This document shows positions 1 to 11,550 of a DNA stretch of 64,000 nt, piece by piece. The stretch's first letter is position 1; each line of letters starts with the position of its first letter. The position numbers and the translations under genes are program-made. This DNA is from Rhinopithecus roxellana. Lineage: Eukaryota; Chordata; Mammalia; Primates; Cercopithecidae. The notes beneath the pieces are model-generated. The model was given only the letters and a program-made list of their open reading frames with translations. It ran no database searches and was not told the DNA's origin. The stretch lies in NCBI RefSeq assembly GCF_007565055.1, contig NC_044554.1, forward strand, positions 20,624,921 to 20,688,920, written 5' to 3'.

Positions 1-947
1 AGATGGGTTGCTGCTACCATCAATGAGTTCATAACTTAATGAATACGCAAGTAGAAGAAAATGCCAAAGCCAACCTTTATATGCTTTCAGAGACAAAATT
101 TGCTTCCTAAAGGAATGAATCAAATCCAAGGATTCTCATAATTCTGTACTCTTAGTAGACACTGTTGTCATCTTGTCATCAAGGATATGATGCTGAACAA
201 AGCGGTGAAGATGATCATCACATAAAATTCTCCTGAAGATGACTGGTTGCATCTGCCTTATAGTTGTCCATAACTGATATGAAATCAATTTTAAAATCTC
301 ATGTTAGAAGTCAGTGCAATTAATAGCATTGTTCCTCCAATTAGGGGAGAAAGGCATATTTTAAATTTAATTATATCACTCAGTGAATATGAGACTATAC
401 TCAACTTAAAACTATTTTGTTACTTATTAAAAATAGTAAAATATTCTAAAGTGAAGAATGAGGGAAATGCATGTCAAAATCCAGCATAAAAAGTAGTTGC
501 TTTCTGGAATTTAGAACAGCAGCTCATAGAGGATGCATACATATTTTTCCCAAGCTGTATAAAAAGAAAGTACAAATGACAAATATTCTTAGTAACAAAT
601 GGCCTAAATTGAAATAAGTAATCCCCTCATCCTTGAGTAAGAAATTAGAAGCATCTATTGGTATATATCTATGCTTAAGATAAATTGATAAAAAAAATAA
701 ATGGTATGACAGGTAATGAAATGAGTACTTAATCATTTTACTTAGTACAATATTAAAATGTTTCTGTTCTGACAGAGGTGTGTACCCATCAGGATTATTG
801 AGCCTTGTAAAATGTTTTAGGTAGTAAATATATATGTGCATATCTATACATAAGAATTTTGATAAGCTATAAAAAATTAGAGTAGAAATTCTGCCTCATC
901 TCATTTATTTACATCAATTAATAACTAAAGATCTCATTTGCTCTATT
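1..947. other. Unassigned AT-rich sequence
   Basis: No repeat family, exon or RNA gene is recognised here. Short reading frames exist (for example 301-489 plus and 524-841 minus), but their composition is AT-driven and neither resembles a known protein. Confidence 0.5.
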
Positions 948-1264
948 AAGAAAGTGTGGACTGGACGAGATGGCTGACAGCTGTAATCCCAGCACTTTGG
1001 GAGGCCAAAGTGGGCAGATCACTTGAGGCCAGGAGTTTGAGACCAGCCTGGTCAACATGTCAAAATATCGTCTCTACTAAAAATACAAAAATTATCTGGG
1101 CATGGTGGCACATGCCTGTAATTCCAGCTATTCAGGAGGCTGAGGCATGAGAATCACTTGAACCAGGGAGGCAGAGGTTGCAGTGAGCCAAGATTGCAAC
1201 ACTGCTCTCAAGTCTGGATGATAAAGCCAGACCTTGTAATAAAGAAAAAAAGAAAGAAAGTGTG
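948..1264 (+). mobile_element. Alu SINE with 11-bp target duplication
   Basis: The Alu runs from about 959 to 1253 and is flanked by the direct repeat aagaaagtgtg at 948-958 and 1254-1264. The left arm has the standard 'tgtaatcccagcactttgggaggc' stretch and the middle has 'gtctctactaaaaatac'. Many CpG positions have decayed, which suggests an older AluS/J-type copy. The tail is an A-rich, G-interrupted run. The duplication marks a normal L1-mediated insertion. Confidence 0.93.
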
Positions 1265-1859
1265 TTTCTGTTGTGGTTTCCTTTCACCCCAAATAGTTCC
1301 ACAGCTTTACCCATCCACAGGTGGCCTATCACAAATTTAATTCACATTGTCATGCTTATTAACTGTTGAAACTTGATGTTAGAAGTTACTGGAGACTCAG
1401 TTCCATTTACGAGCAATGCCCCTGCCATTCCAGATCTCTGACTAGGATTGCAGAGGTGCTCCCACCTGCCCGCCAGGACTGCAACTGTTTGACACTGCCG
1501 TGTTCTGGATTTTGTTTCTCTAAGATCAACACTTGACCTCTGAGCTAGTAGGAGTCTTTCATAACAATAACATTACATATTCTCCATCTTAAAACATTCC
1601 CATCAGATTGTTGTTGATATGTTACCCTCTTAAGCTCTCAACCTTCCTATTTATGTCACCTACCAATTCTCATTCTTATTTCACTCAGTAAGCTTTTGTA
1701 TTATAAACATATTGTCTTCCTCTAAGCATGTCATTATTTTTGGTAATATCAGCCTCTATGTGACTGTCCCATTCAACACGTGGTCTTTGATTTTCTTTAC
1801 TTTCTCACTGCAGATGGCATTTTCTTCTGCTCTGTCTCACTCCCCTGGTTGTTAGCTTC
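1265..1859. other. Unassigned sequence
   Basis: Nothing is firmly recognised. It is pyrimidine-rich in its second half and leads into an L2-like stretch. Confidence 0.4.
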
Positions 1860-2200
1860 TGGAACTTGTGATTACCAGAAGCTACATAGTAACTTAATTT
1901 TCCAAAACTGACATCACACTTTCTGATCAGTTTTTAACTTTCATCCTGATTTCTGGTCCATGAGATTCAAACTCCTTATCCTGCTCTACAAAGTCTCATT
2001 TGATCAAAGGTTAAATCTGCTCTTTCTATGCTAAGGTTAAACCCAAACCTTCCACTTTCCCCGTTGGAACCTGTGCTGTCTCATGTAATCAAGGACTTTT
2101 TCCCACTTAACCACTCTGTCTTATGTCAGTGTTCTCCATCTACACGATCATTTCCATTAACATGTTGTCGTATTTCCATCTGAACAAGCAAAATCAAAAA
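1860..2200 (+). mobile_element. L2-like LINE fragment
   Basis: The order of pieces resembles L2 3' sequence: 'actccttatcctgctctacaa' type wording around 1970-1990, followed by a decayed pyrimidine-rich stretch. It is highly diverged and the limits are approximate. Confidence 0.4.
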
Positions 2201-3385
2201 CAACAAGAAACTTCCTTGATCCCACATATCCTTTGTTCCTCTTGAAAGAAAAACTCTTCAAAAGATGTCTGTAATCATTGACTCTACCTCCTCTTTCTCC
2301 CCCCATTCCTTTTGATCCTTTTCCAATTAAGCTTTTGTTTGCACTGCTCTAAGGAAACTTCTCTTGGCAAATTCCCTAATGTAGAAAAAGAGTTGTATAA
2401 CTTCTGCAATACTAATTCATCCTTGACTAAAAATTGGACTTGAAGCCACAGACAAGAGACTTCAATTAACATTTATCAGAAACCTTGAATAGAATTTGAA
2501 GGCTATTAACTGAGACGCTTGGAGAAGACAATGCTGTTACTTAGCCTATATAACTGGTATGATTATATAAGGAAAAGTGTTTTCAAGTCATCACAAACAT
2601 GTATTTTTCATAAAATTTAATTTAAATTTATATTTTTTCTGTGCCTATTTTCATAGAGTTGTTTGTGTCTAAGTGTATTAGCTAATAACTCTCAAGTAAT
2701 GCTAAAAGGGTTACTTTATTATTTCCAAAGACTGTGAATGTAAACTTTAAAACTGCTAAGGTTTGTAGAGGTTTGTGCCAGGAAATGACTTTTGTTAAAA
2801 TATGTCCTATAAAAGTATTTAACTCATTTAGAGTGCAAATATGTTTTGTTATAGAAAGTTATGATAGTTAACTAGCAATCTATACCATGGACTTTCTCTA
2901 ATCTTATTCATAGTTAAGTGACTTGACTTTGCTTAAGACTCAGCAAAGATTTGATACCCTTTTTTTTTTCACTTTCTCCCTAAGAGACCATTTGTAATAA
3001 AACTCGTGATTTAGAAAAAGCAATACATACTGAGATTTTTTTTCCTATCACTGACTTCTACTTTGCCAAATCTAATGGATAATTCACTCCTAACTTATGT
3101 GACTTCTTAGCTAATCATTTCTACTTTCCCAAAGCCTTTCTTCATGTTCTGATTTTCTACTATATTGACTATATTGGCTGCTCCTTCTCACGCTTCTTCA
3201 TTGAAGCCTCTTCATCCTCCCCAACCTCCCCACTTTTATCACACCTAATTAGTCTTCTCTTCATTAACTTTTGTCAATTCAGTCCTATCTACGCGATTCA
3301 AATGTAATAGCTCCAGGATTCACCTCTTCTCTGAACTCCTGAACCATGTTCCAATCACTGCTCAGCTTTTCCCCTTGGCATCTTA
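2201..3385. other. Unassigned sequence, pyrimidine-rich to the right
   Basis: No family is recognised. The right third (about 3120-3380) is C/T-rich and could be a further decayed L2 piece continuing across the Alu at 3386. No convincing reading frame is present. Confidence 0.35.
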
Positions 3386-3671
3386 GGCGGAGTCTTGCTC
3401 TGTCACTCAGGCTGGACAGCAGTGGTGTGATTGCGACTCACTGCAACCTCTGTCTCCCAGGTTCAAGCGATTCTCATGCCTCAGCTTCCCGAGTAGCGGA
3501 GATCACAGGCATGCAACACCATGCCCAGCTAAGTTTTTTGTATTTTCTAATAGAGATGGGGTTTCACCATGTTGGCTAGTCTGGTCTGGAACTCCTGACC
3601 TCAGGTGATCCGTTCACCTTGGCCTCCCAAAGTGCTGGGATTTTGGTGAGGCGTGAGCTACTGCGCCCAGC
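3386..3671 (-). mobile_element. Alu SINE, minus strand
   Basis: This is a reverse-complement Alu. It begins 'ggcggagtcttgctctgtcac', has 'gagatggggtttcaccatgttggct' in the middle and 'cctcccaaagtgctggga' towards its 5' end, which is at the right. The poly-T tail is missing, so the 3' end seems trimmed. An open frame on the plus strand here is only the well-known antisense Alu frame. Confidence 0.92.
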
Positions 3672-3789
3672 ACAAACCTCCCATTTCTCTAACCTAAACA
3701 GCACTTTCCTTCCCTCCCTTCCTTCGCCGAATTCCGGCCACTTCCGAGCCGTGAGGAAACTGTGCCTTCCTTCAAGGTCCTTCCTGCCA

Positions 3790-3924
3790 CTCGCATCCCT
3801 CCCTCGCTTTTTCTTATTCTTGTCTTTCTTCTTTCGTTTTCTTTCTTTCTTTCTTTTTTCTTTCTTTCTTTCTTTCTTCCTTTCTTTCTTTCTTTCTTTC
3901 CTTTCTCTCTCTCTTTCTTTTTTC

Positions 3925-3981
<57 letters not shown>

Positions 3982-3997
3982 TTTCTTTCTTTCTTTG
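3790..3997. repeat. (CTTT)n/(CTTTT)n polypyrimidine microsatellite
   Basis: About 200 bases made almost only of C and T. It is mainly CTTT units with some CTTTT and CT interruptions, after a CpG-containing stretch near 3727-3755. The purine strand gives Lys/Glu/Arg-rich frames and the pyrimidine strand Phe/Leu/Ser-rich frames, all artefacts. Such a tract can form triplex DNA and is expected to vary in length between individuals. Confidence 0.97.
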
Positions 3998-4029
3998 TAA
4001 TTTATCAGCATGGTATCAGCTGCTTTACC

Positions 4030-4998
4030 TCACATACTCATTGTCATTATCAATATACTACAAAATTTTATTCCCTCTACATCTAAAATCCATGCCCAGT
4101 CTGACTACTCATTCTAATCTTCATGCTATCACCATGGTCTAAACTGCCATCATTTCTTGGCTGGATCATGTGTTCACTTTCATTCCATTGTCAAGCATGC
4201 AACTCAAGTGATCGTTTTAGAATATAGATCATATTACTATCTCATTAAAAACCATCCCTTGGAACTTCAACGTGCTGAAAATATAATCCAAATAACTGCT
4301 ATGGCCTATAAGACTATGACTGACTTGGCAATGGCTATCTCTTAAATTCCAGCCACACTAGCCTTCTTGTTGCCTCTCAAGAGAGGCTGTTCTTACCTTA
4401 TTTCCTTTGCACATACTATATCTTCAATCCTGAACTCTTCATAGCCATTTACATGAATATTCTCTCAGTTGAATTCTCTTTAAACATTACCTCCTCAAAG
4501 TGGACTATCCCAAACAATGTTTATTTTTTTCTTTTTTTTTGAGACAAGGGTCCATGTAACTCAGGCTGAAGTTCAGTGGCATAATCACAGCTCACTGCAG
4601 ACTTGCCACAGGTACATACCACCACACCCAGTTAATTTTTTAAGAAGTTTTGTAGAGATGAGGTCTGTTGCCCAGGCTGGTCTTGAATTCCTGGGCTCAA
4701 GCAATCCAACTCAGCCTCCCAAAGTGTTGGGATTACAGGCATAAGCCACTTTGCCCAGCCTCCAAACAATGTTTCTTAAGTAAAATCCTGTCATTCTCTG
4801 TCTTCAGAACCTGCGTTACTTCCTTAAATGCAAATCTTGCTCTCTGACGTTACAATTCAAATTTAATATTGTTTACTTTATATTCATCTCCATCACAATA
4901 ACCTAAAGGACTTGATCTTTTGGCTCACTGCTATATCCCTACACTTAGAATAATGCCTGGCATTAAGTAAGAAGTTAATAAATACTTAATTGAATGCA
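4030..4998 (+). mobile_element. L2 LINE 3' end, split by an Alu
   Basis: Segments match the L2 consensus as I know it: 'ccagccacactagccttctt' near 4350, 'ctttgcacatactat' near 4407, and the terminal 'gcctggcattaagtaag...aataaatactt' at 4950-4995. The element is interrupted by the Alu at 4523-4761 and resumes after it. It is an ancient non-autonomous fossil with no coding capacity left. Confidence 0.75.
4510..4774 (-). mobile_element. Old Alu with internal deletion, 13-bp target duplication
   Basis: A minus-strand Alu (4523-4761) is bounded by ccaaacaatgttt at 4510-4522 and 4762-4774. It is shorter than a full Alu because part of the region between the arms is missing, and it is strongly diverged, so it is likely AluJ/S age. 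It lies inside an L2 element, so it is younger than that L2. Confidence 0.92.
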
Positions 4999-5263
4999 CG
5001 GCCTGGCCACCGTCAACTTCCATGGCTTTTTTCCTCTTGCACTAAGTTCTAGCCATGTATGTCTCATTTTAATTCTCTCATGTTATTAGTCTTGGCGTTT
5101 CAAACCCGTTGCTAATATATTCACCTCTACCTGAAGCAATGTCCCTTTTACCAAACATTTTTTTTCTTCTTATGGCTGATTTAATATATTTCAAATATTT
5201 GGCTTAAAAATTACTTCTGCATTACAGTCAGGCATGATTTCCAGTATCACATTCAATATCTTC

Positions 5264-5620
5264 TGTTGTGATGTGAATGTCCCCTCCAAAACACATGTTG
5301 AAGTTTAACTGACATTGTGATAGTATCAAGAAGTGAGACCTTTAAGAGATGATTCATGAGAATCAGGAGAGCTCCATCTTAATGAATGGATTAATGTCAT
5401 TACCTCAAGAGTGAGCTCCAGGTAAAAGGATAAGTTTGGCCCCCATTTTTTCTCTCTGTCTCACCACATGATACCTTATGCCATGGGATAGCCCTTGCCA
5501 AATGCTGGTACCATGCTCATGAACCTCCCAGCCTCCAGAATGGTGAGCCGAATAACCTTCTGTTCTTTATAAATTACCCAGTCTTTGGTATTCAGTTATA
5601 CCATCACAAAATGAACAAAG
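5264..5620 (+). mobile_element. MaLR-type solo LTR (MLT1/MST-like)
   Basis: It begins 'tgttgtgatgtgaatgtccc', contains 'cccagcctccagaatggtgag' and ends near 'acccagtctttggtattcag', the characteristic order of ERVL-MaLR LTRs. There is no internal sequence beside it. The exact subfamily is not asserted. Confidence 0.75.
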
Positions 5621-6747
5621 AAAGCCTCTATATAAACAGTGATTATATCTGCATTACTCAGCAATGTAAAGCATTGTAAATATATACCCGGGCAGAAATT
5701 GTGCACTAAATAAATGTCTATTGAAAAAAAAAAAACCCAAATATGCGAAAGAATGGTGGGGCCAAAAGGACTACTAACATCAGTCACCTGTGATGTCAAG
5801 ACAAACTTATCGTGTAAACTCTAAGGTCCTTTTCTTTTTTCTTTTCTTTTTGAACTCAGTCTACCAGGCTCCAGTCTATATTCTTCTTTCTTCAATTATT
5901 TTTAGTTTTTGTCCTTTATTATACTTCGTTATTCTTCCTTATCACTGGGCATGAACTCACCCCAAATTTAGGAAACAGAATTTAGAGTTTTTGCCACATC
6001 CTTTACAGAAGAATGACAATGTGCAACATGGCAGTGGGCCTACCTCCTTTTTTAGGACTCTGCATGTAAGAACAGAGACAGAAGTAAAGAGGTTCTGTTA
6101 CTCATTCTAGAGTAATAAATGCCTTTTCCTATTTAAGCACACATAAAAAGATTACTAAAGTGGTCCCTGAGAACAGTGTTTTTAAAGTATTTTTGAGGGA
6201 TGTCCCACATCCTTTAATAAATGTTATGTCACAACCCAGTTCATACCCAAATATGCAATTGTTTGTATGTGCACACGCAAACACAATTTGAAGAACTTTT
6301 ATGAAAATATTTTTTTACTACATGTCCATGTATTCTTATATTTTTACTTCTCTCTTTTTTCCTCACTTCTTTTCTAGGTTGTTTAAAATATGTAGTTAGG
6401 ACTTACTAAATTAGGTTTATGACCCACCAATGGATTCCCAACTTTCTCTACACTTACATTTGAAAACTATTGCTTTTGAAGATACAGAAGATCCATTCCT
6501 AGACTGCAAAGTACTCAGGTCTCTGTCACTATAGGTAGCAGCTGGCTGACTCTGATTTGAACATATACACACATATTTAGCTACATAGACACAAACACAA
6601 ATATTTCTCTTAATAATAATCCTTGGAGGTCATCTTTAAAAAGGGAAGGTGATGGTGATTCCAGCATAGAAGCTTGTGAAGGTGCTTTCAATATCATTTA
6701 AACAAGACCACCTTTATGCCAAAGAAGAATTACACAGTAGCAGTAAG
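5621..6747. other. Unassigned sequence
   Basis: No firm assignment. The stretch 6170-6480 has phrases suggestive of an old MER-type DNA transposon ('gacccaccaatgg', 'gaaaactattgcttttg'), but this is too weak to call. Confidence 0.35.
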
Positions 6748-7079
6748 AATTTGGGGAATGGTCTGGGCGCGGTGGCTCATGCCTATAATCCCAGCACTTT
6801 GGGAGGCTGAAGCTGGCGGATCATGAGGTCAGGAGTTTGAGATCACCCTGGCCAATATGGTGAAACCCCATCTCTACTAAAAATACAAAAATTAGCCAGG
6901 CGCGGTGGCACGTGCTTGTAGTCCCAGCTACATGGGAGGCTGAGGCAGGAGATCGGAGAATCGCTTGATCCTTGAGGTGCAGGTTGCAGTGAGCTGAGAT
7001 CGCACCAATGCACTCCAGCCTGGGTGACAGAGGGAGACTCCGTCTCAAAAATAAAATAATAATAATAAATTGGGGAATG
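6748..7079 (+). mobile_element. Alu SINE with target duplication
   Basis: The Alu body is at about 6761-7069. The flanking duplication ttggggaatg is at 6751-6760 and 7070-7079, with a few more A/T bases in common. The left arm keeps 'gggcgcggtggctca'. A short insertion is visible in the right arm near 6950-6960, and the tail is an (ATAA)-like run. Confidence 0.93.
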
Positions 7080-7295
7080 AGCCATGAGGTCTGCCAAGCA
7101 AGCTCTGGTGGAAGACACTCACCATTAAATTGTATAAACTTAATTTACCCAAAACTACTATGAAGTAGACCTATAAAATTCAGGTAAATCAATTGTAGTT
7201 GATGACCTGTCCAGTAGGCAAAAGAATAGTGAAATGTTTTGGTTGTCTTCTGCAATTCTCCCAGCTACTCAAACTACATTCTTCTTAAAATGTAA

Positions 7296-8291
7296 TGTTG
7301 TTGGGGCTTAGAAAACTATACCCCAAAATGAAGGCCTCTGAAACAATCTCAGAAGCAAAAGTTTCTGTCTGATCTTCTCCTGTGCTCCTGTCTCCCACCC
7401 CTCATTCTCCCCCGAGGCTAGTGAGAGCAACTAGATTCCCTCTTCCCCAGGGTGAGTCACAGGAACCAGAACTCCTTTTCCCCCAAGCCAGCCACGAAAC
7501 CCAAAAATATTATTCGAATGTTTCCCTCAGCTTTCTGTGTAAAACTGGCCATAAAGAAATGATCTGACCTATGTTGTTTGACTGTAGCTCATAAGACTCC
7601 CCAGATCCAGAGAGGGTCCTGCCCCACACCCAAAATGCTGCCCAGACACGAAAAGAAGAACCTAAATACGCAGGTCTTGCTGTGTCTCCTAACTCCGTCT
7701 GTTAGCATTAGATCATAAACTTTTTGCCCAATCATATTTTTGCGTGACTGTACATATGTGTTAAGCACAGTATGAATCTCAGGACAAAAGTGTACAGTTT
7801 CCTGTGTATCTTTATTTATTTATTTATTTATTTTTATTTTTATTTTTTTTGAGACGGAGTCTCACTCTGTCACCCAGGCTGGAGTGCAGTGGCCGGATCT
7901 CAGCTCACTGCAAGCTCTGCCTCCTGGGTTTACGCGATTCTCCTGCCTCAGCCTCCCGAGTAGCTGGGACTACAGGCGCCACCACCTCGCCAGGCTAGTT
8001 TTTGTATTTTTTAGTAGAGACGGGGTTTCACCGTGTTCGCCAGGATGGTCTCGAACTCCTGACCTCGTGATCCGCCCGTCTCGGCCTCCCAAAGTGCTGG
8101 GATTACAGGCTTGAGCCACCGCGCCCGGCCACCTGTGTATCTTTAGATCTTCATTCTGAACGCTCCTGTGTCATGTAAAATTATGATTAAATAAATTTAC
8201 ATATTTTTTTACCTATTAATCTTTTTTTTTGTCAGTGGCTTTTCGGGGAACCTTCAGAAGGCAAAGGGGAAGTTTTCCCTTGGGCCCTGCA
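7296..8291 (+). mobile_element. Solo class I (ERV1) LTR, 4-bp GTAA target duplication
   Basis: The element starts TG at 7296 and ends CA at 8291. It is flanked by gtaa at 7292-7295 and 8292-8295; a 4-bp duplication fits gammaretrovirus-like ERV1 integration. An AATAAA motif lies near 8189 and a 'ttcggggaaccttcag' U5-like stretch near 8243. Without the Alu inserted at 7815 the LTR is about 665 bp. No proviral interior is present, so it is a recombination-derived solo LTR. The wording resembles MER4-group LTRs (MER66/67-like), but the family is unconfirmed. Confidence 0.7.
7801..8145 (-). mobile_element. Young AluY inside the LTR, AluYR-like, 14-bp target duplication
   Basis: A nearly intact Alu on the minus strand (7815-8131) is flanked by cctgtgtatcttta at 7801-7814 and 8132-8145. 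It keeps many CpGs. Its plus-strand reading includes 'ggccggatctcagctcac' and 'ccaccacctcgcc', variants I associate with Old World monkey AluYR subfamilies. The tail is a (TTTA)n/(T)n run. Confidence 0.93.
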
Positions 8292-8353
8292 GTAAGAATC
8301 AACTCTATAAAAATTAAAGAAACAAAACAGAATTTGTTTTAAAAGTTCATTTT

Positions 8354-8690
8354 AAAAATTATACTTGTTTAGGACGGGCGCGGTGGCTCACGCCTGTAAT
8401 CCCAGCACTTTGGGAGGCCAAGACGGGCGGATCACGAGGTCAGGAGTTTGAGACCATCCTGGCTAACACGGTGAAACCCCGTCTCTATTAAAAAATACAA
8501 AAAGCTAGCCGGGCGAGGTGGCTGGCGCCTGTAGTCCCAGCTACTCGGGAGACTGAGGCAGGAGAATGGCATAAACCCGGGAGGCGGAGCTTGCAGTGAG
8601 CTGAGATTCGGCCACTGCACTCCAGCCCGGGCGACAGAGCAAGACTCCGTCTCAAAAAAAAAAAAAAAAAAAAAAAATTATACTTGTTTA
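8354..8690 (+). mobile_element. Young AluY, AluYR-like, long target duplication
   Basis: A full-length Alu (8372-8672) has high CpG content and a pure A tail. The flanking duplication ends in ttatacttgttta at 8359-8371 and 8678-8690. The right arm contains 'agccgggcgaggtggctggc' and 'gattcggccactgcactcc', the same variant set as the Alu at 7815. The purity of the tail and the clean duplication indicate a recent insertion. Confidence 0.95.
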
Positions 8691-9734
8691 CTCAAGAAAA
8701 AGGTAAAGCACATTGTAAAAATTTTACTAGAAAAACATCATTAAAAGGTGAAGTATATTTATTAGCCAGATTTAATTTCATACTTAAGAGTTCATCTTTA
8801 AAGCTTTGCCACTTAAAAATATTGTTTGATTTCTTTCCTCGTGCTCTTTCCCAATTTTGAAAAGTTCTGTTGTTTTAGGATCTACCATTCTTAGGGCAGG
8901 CTATTATCTGATTGTTTAAATATAGTGACATGGAGTTTCAGGGTACAAAAATCCAAAACCTGTTAAAGAGTTTTTCCCTTGACTTTTGTGCCCCCTATAT
9001 TCCAACCCCAAGAATATATGAGGATCTTTTCCACACTACGGTCAGCCACCTGTCTTAAGACTGAAAACATCTCTTGTCTAAAATGTCAATGGTCTGAGCT
9101 GGCATTGGTTTCGTGTGCTGGAGAGTTTCAAAGGGGAGAACCTACCATTTGTGGCCAAAATTCTTTAGAGAACTCTGAGCTCCTACTCCAGCTAATGGAA
9201 ATGAGTGAAATGACCTGTCTTTTTAAAAGTAATCTTTTATAAACAAAAGCTTGCTAAATCCAAGATAAAGCTTACTCATAAATAGTCTCATGACAAAGTT
9301 GCACTTGGCATCCTAATGTGGCAAACTGTTATTAAATCTTTTGAGTTTTCTTTTGCAAGTTTTGGAAAACAAAAGAACACAACTTTCCCAACATATATAA
9401 GGACAACACACATACCAAAGGGTCCAGTTGGTAGGGTTCCTAAATTAATGATCTTCAAGTAGGAGATTTGTTTATGCTGCTAAGTTTCTCTCAACGTTTA
9501 GAGAGAAACAAAATTGTTAAGCAAATCTCCCTTGAAATAAGGTAGTTCATGTTATCAACATTTTATTTTTTAAGAAGAAAAAATCATTAAAGGTTCAGGC
9601 AATTTAGAACTGGGTTTGTTGTTGTTGTTGTTGTTGTTTTTCTTTCTAGAATCTCATACCAATTTTCTCAAAATGTGTTTTCTGAAAAACTTTGGTATGC
9701 TTATAGGGGAATTACTAAAAGATTTGATCAATCT
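8691..9734. other. Unassigned sequence with a (GTT)n run
   Basis: No family is recognised. A short (GTT)n microsatellite lies at about 9617-9640. The frame at 8979-9242 (87 codons, plus) resembles no protein I know. Confidence 0.4.
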
Positions 9735-9811
9735 AGTACAGTGATATTCATTCGCTGTGTGCTCCATAGACCCCTAAAGTTCCATGGGTACACAGGAGAT
9801 CTTTTAGATTA

Positions 9812-10134
9812 AAAATGTTTTCATCAGCCTGGAGTGGTGGCTCACGCCTGTAATCCCAGCACTTTGAGAGGCCGAGGTGGGCAGATCACGAGGTCAGGAG
9901 ATCGAGACCATCCTGGTTACCATGGTAAAACTCCGTGTCTACTAAAAATACAAAAAATTAGCCGGGCGTGGTGGTGGGTGTCTGTAATCCCAGCTACTAG
10001 GGAGACTGAGGAAGGAGAATCATTTGAACCCAGGAGGCAGAGGTTGCAGTGAGCCGAGATCACACCACTGCACTCCATCCTGGGTGACAGAGTGAGACTC
10101 CATCGCAAAAAAAAAAAAAAAACAAGTTTTCATA
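9812..10134 (+). mobile_element. Alu SINE inserted in the hAT fossil
   Basis: The Alu is at about 9826-10122 with an A-rich tail. The flanks share gttttcat (9817-9824 and 10126-10133), an imperfect target duplication. The arm sequence is AluY/S-like, with 'agatcgagaccatcctgg'. Confidence 0.9.
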
Positions 10135-10259
10135 ATTATTCTAATCTATTATTTGTCAATTTTTGTGTGCTAATATCTGTAGTGATGATGTTCTAACTGT
10201 GATGAGGTTCTAACTGTAGTGATTGTATTCATCAGTGCCACACATTCACGGTAGATAAG

Positions 10260-10880
10260 AATAATTTTACTTAAGAATATTCGTGGTGAAGGGTAAAGCA
10301 GTTAAAAATATCCATTGTATTAAATCTTGCCCTGTAAGCACACAGAACCCTTCTTCTGTATAATAAAGTACAATGTTTATATTGAAGAAAGTCAATTTTG
10401 TGACTGACTTGCCACCTAAACTAGCCACTTTAAAAACAAGCACAATTTTTACTTCAAAAAAATGACTAATAGGTATACTTGAGTATTTGGCAGACAAATC
10501 TACAAAATTCAAAAACGAACAAAGTAGACCTGTCTTTTCAGGGAAAACAACTGACATTGTGGCCAATGTTATAACATTTACAATTTCAGATGAAAAATAG
10601 ATTTTTGGAAAACATGTATCTGTTCCTGTGTGTTCAAGAGTTTCCCAGCAATAAAAGTCTTTTCTATTGGTGCTGATTTAAGAGTGTAATTATTATTTTC
10701 ATTAATTTTGATATTGTATTATGAAATACTTTGACATTGGAAAGATTACTATAATTCAGTGAATTAATATTCTCCAACTGTTCAGAATCATGCATGGATT
10801 CAGATTCATTTAAGATAGAGCAGTGGATTTTAATGTGTACAACAAGGAAACGCTTCAGAAATCCCAAATGCATTGAAGAT
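10260..10880 (+). pseudogene. hAT (Charlie-like) transposase remnant
   Basis: Conceptual translation in one plus frame around 10478-10560 reads LEYLADKSTKFKNEQ and then SGKTTDI, which looks like the central region of Charlie/ZBED-type hAT transposases. The reading changes frame further along and contains stops, so it cannot encode protein. The minus-strand open frame at 10267-10566 is a shadow of this region. Family placement is by recall of the consensus. A profile search with hAT dimerisation-domain models would decide it. Confidence 0.5.
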
Positions 10881-11035
10881 TATGATAAGATCATTCATAG
10901 AAGAGAAATGCTGAAAGATAATTAACATGAAAGATGCCCAATAAAGTGTTTCACACTCATTAGACATTCAAATATTAAGTCAGACAGAGCAAGGAAGGGG
11001 AAACAAGATGTTCTTGTATTGCAGATGGCGGCATT

Positions 11036-11550
11036 GTAGGCAGAAGTTTGGCAATACCTAAAGATGCTGAAAATGCACATACTACATGACCCAGCAGTCT
11101 CACTTCTTCGCTTATGTCCAAGAGAAATTCTGGCATAAACATATATGAAGACTTCTTATTGTAAGCTTGTGGCACATAATACTGAAAAAAGAGAAACATT
11201 GCCCATGTTGCCAATAGAGAAATGAATGTACACTTTATAGTAGATTTGGGTGGTGGAACACTTTGCAGAGATTAAAATAAATAAATAAGATTTATGTTTA
11301 GCAACATGGCTAGAACTAAAATAATGTTGAGTGACAAAAACGGAATGAAAAATGTTACATAGTATACAATGCCCACAAAACGTAATGCCAAATATTATTT
11401 ATGAATACACTTAAATAAAGTAAAAGGTAAGATAAAATTGGTCTGGATATATATCAAATTTAATGACAATAGCTGTTTTGATGGTAGAGGATAGGGACTG
11501 GACCTATAATGCACATATTAGGGATTCCAAATTTACCTGTGTTATTTACT
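11036..11550 (+). mobile_element. L1M-type LINE, 3' end
   Basis: It includes a decayed ORF2 C-terminal stretch ('ctgacccagcagtctcact' type wording near 11085) and then the L1 3'UTR pattern ('ggactggacctataat', 'gtgttatttactcc'). It is 5'-truncated and old. Confidence 0.65.

Larger units (their letters stand above)
9735..10900 (+). mobile_element. Fossil Charlie-like hAT DNA transposon
   Basis: The left part (9735-9825) has wording typical of hAT termini ('gtgctccatagacccctaaag'). After the Alu, a decayed transposase-like stretch runs from about 10190 to 10880. The two parts together resemble Charlie-family elements, whose transposases are related to domesticated ZBED-type proteins. The element is broken by many stops and frameshifts and by the Alu at 9826. 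The right terminus was not located. Confidence 0.55.

Noticed and set aside
3619..4142. Long Phe/Ser/Leu-rich frames (155 and 126 codons) and a Lys/Glu-rich minus frame
   Set aside because: They come from the C/T-only repeat, which lacks stop codons in several frames.
6821..8620. Several 60-90 codon frames rich in 'SPRLECSG'-like wording
   Set aside because: These are the standard antisense Alu reading frames, not genes.
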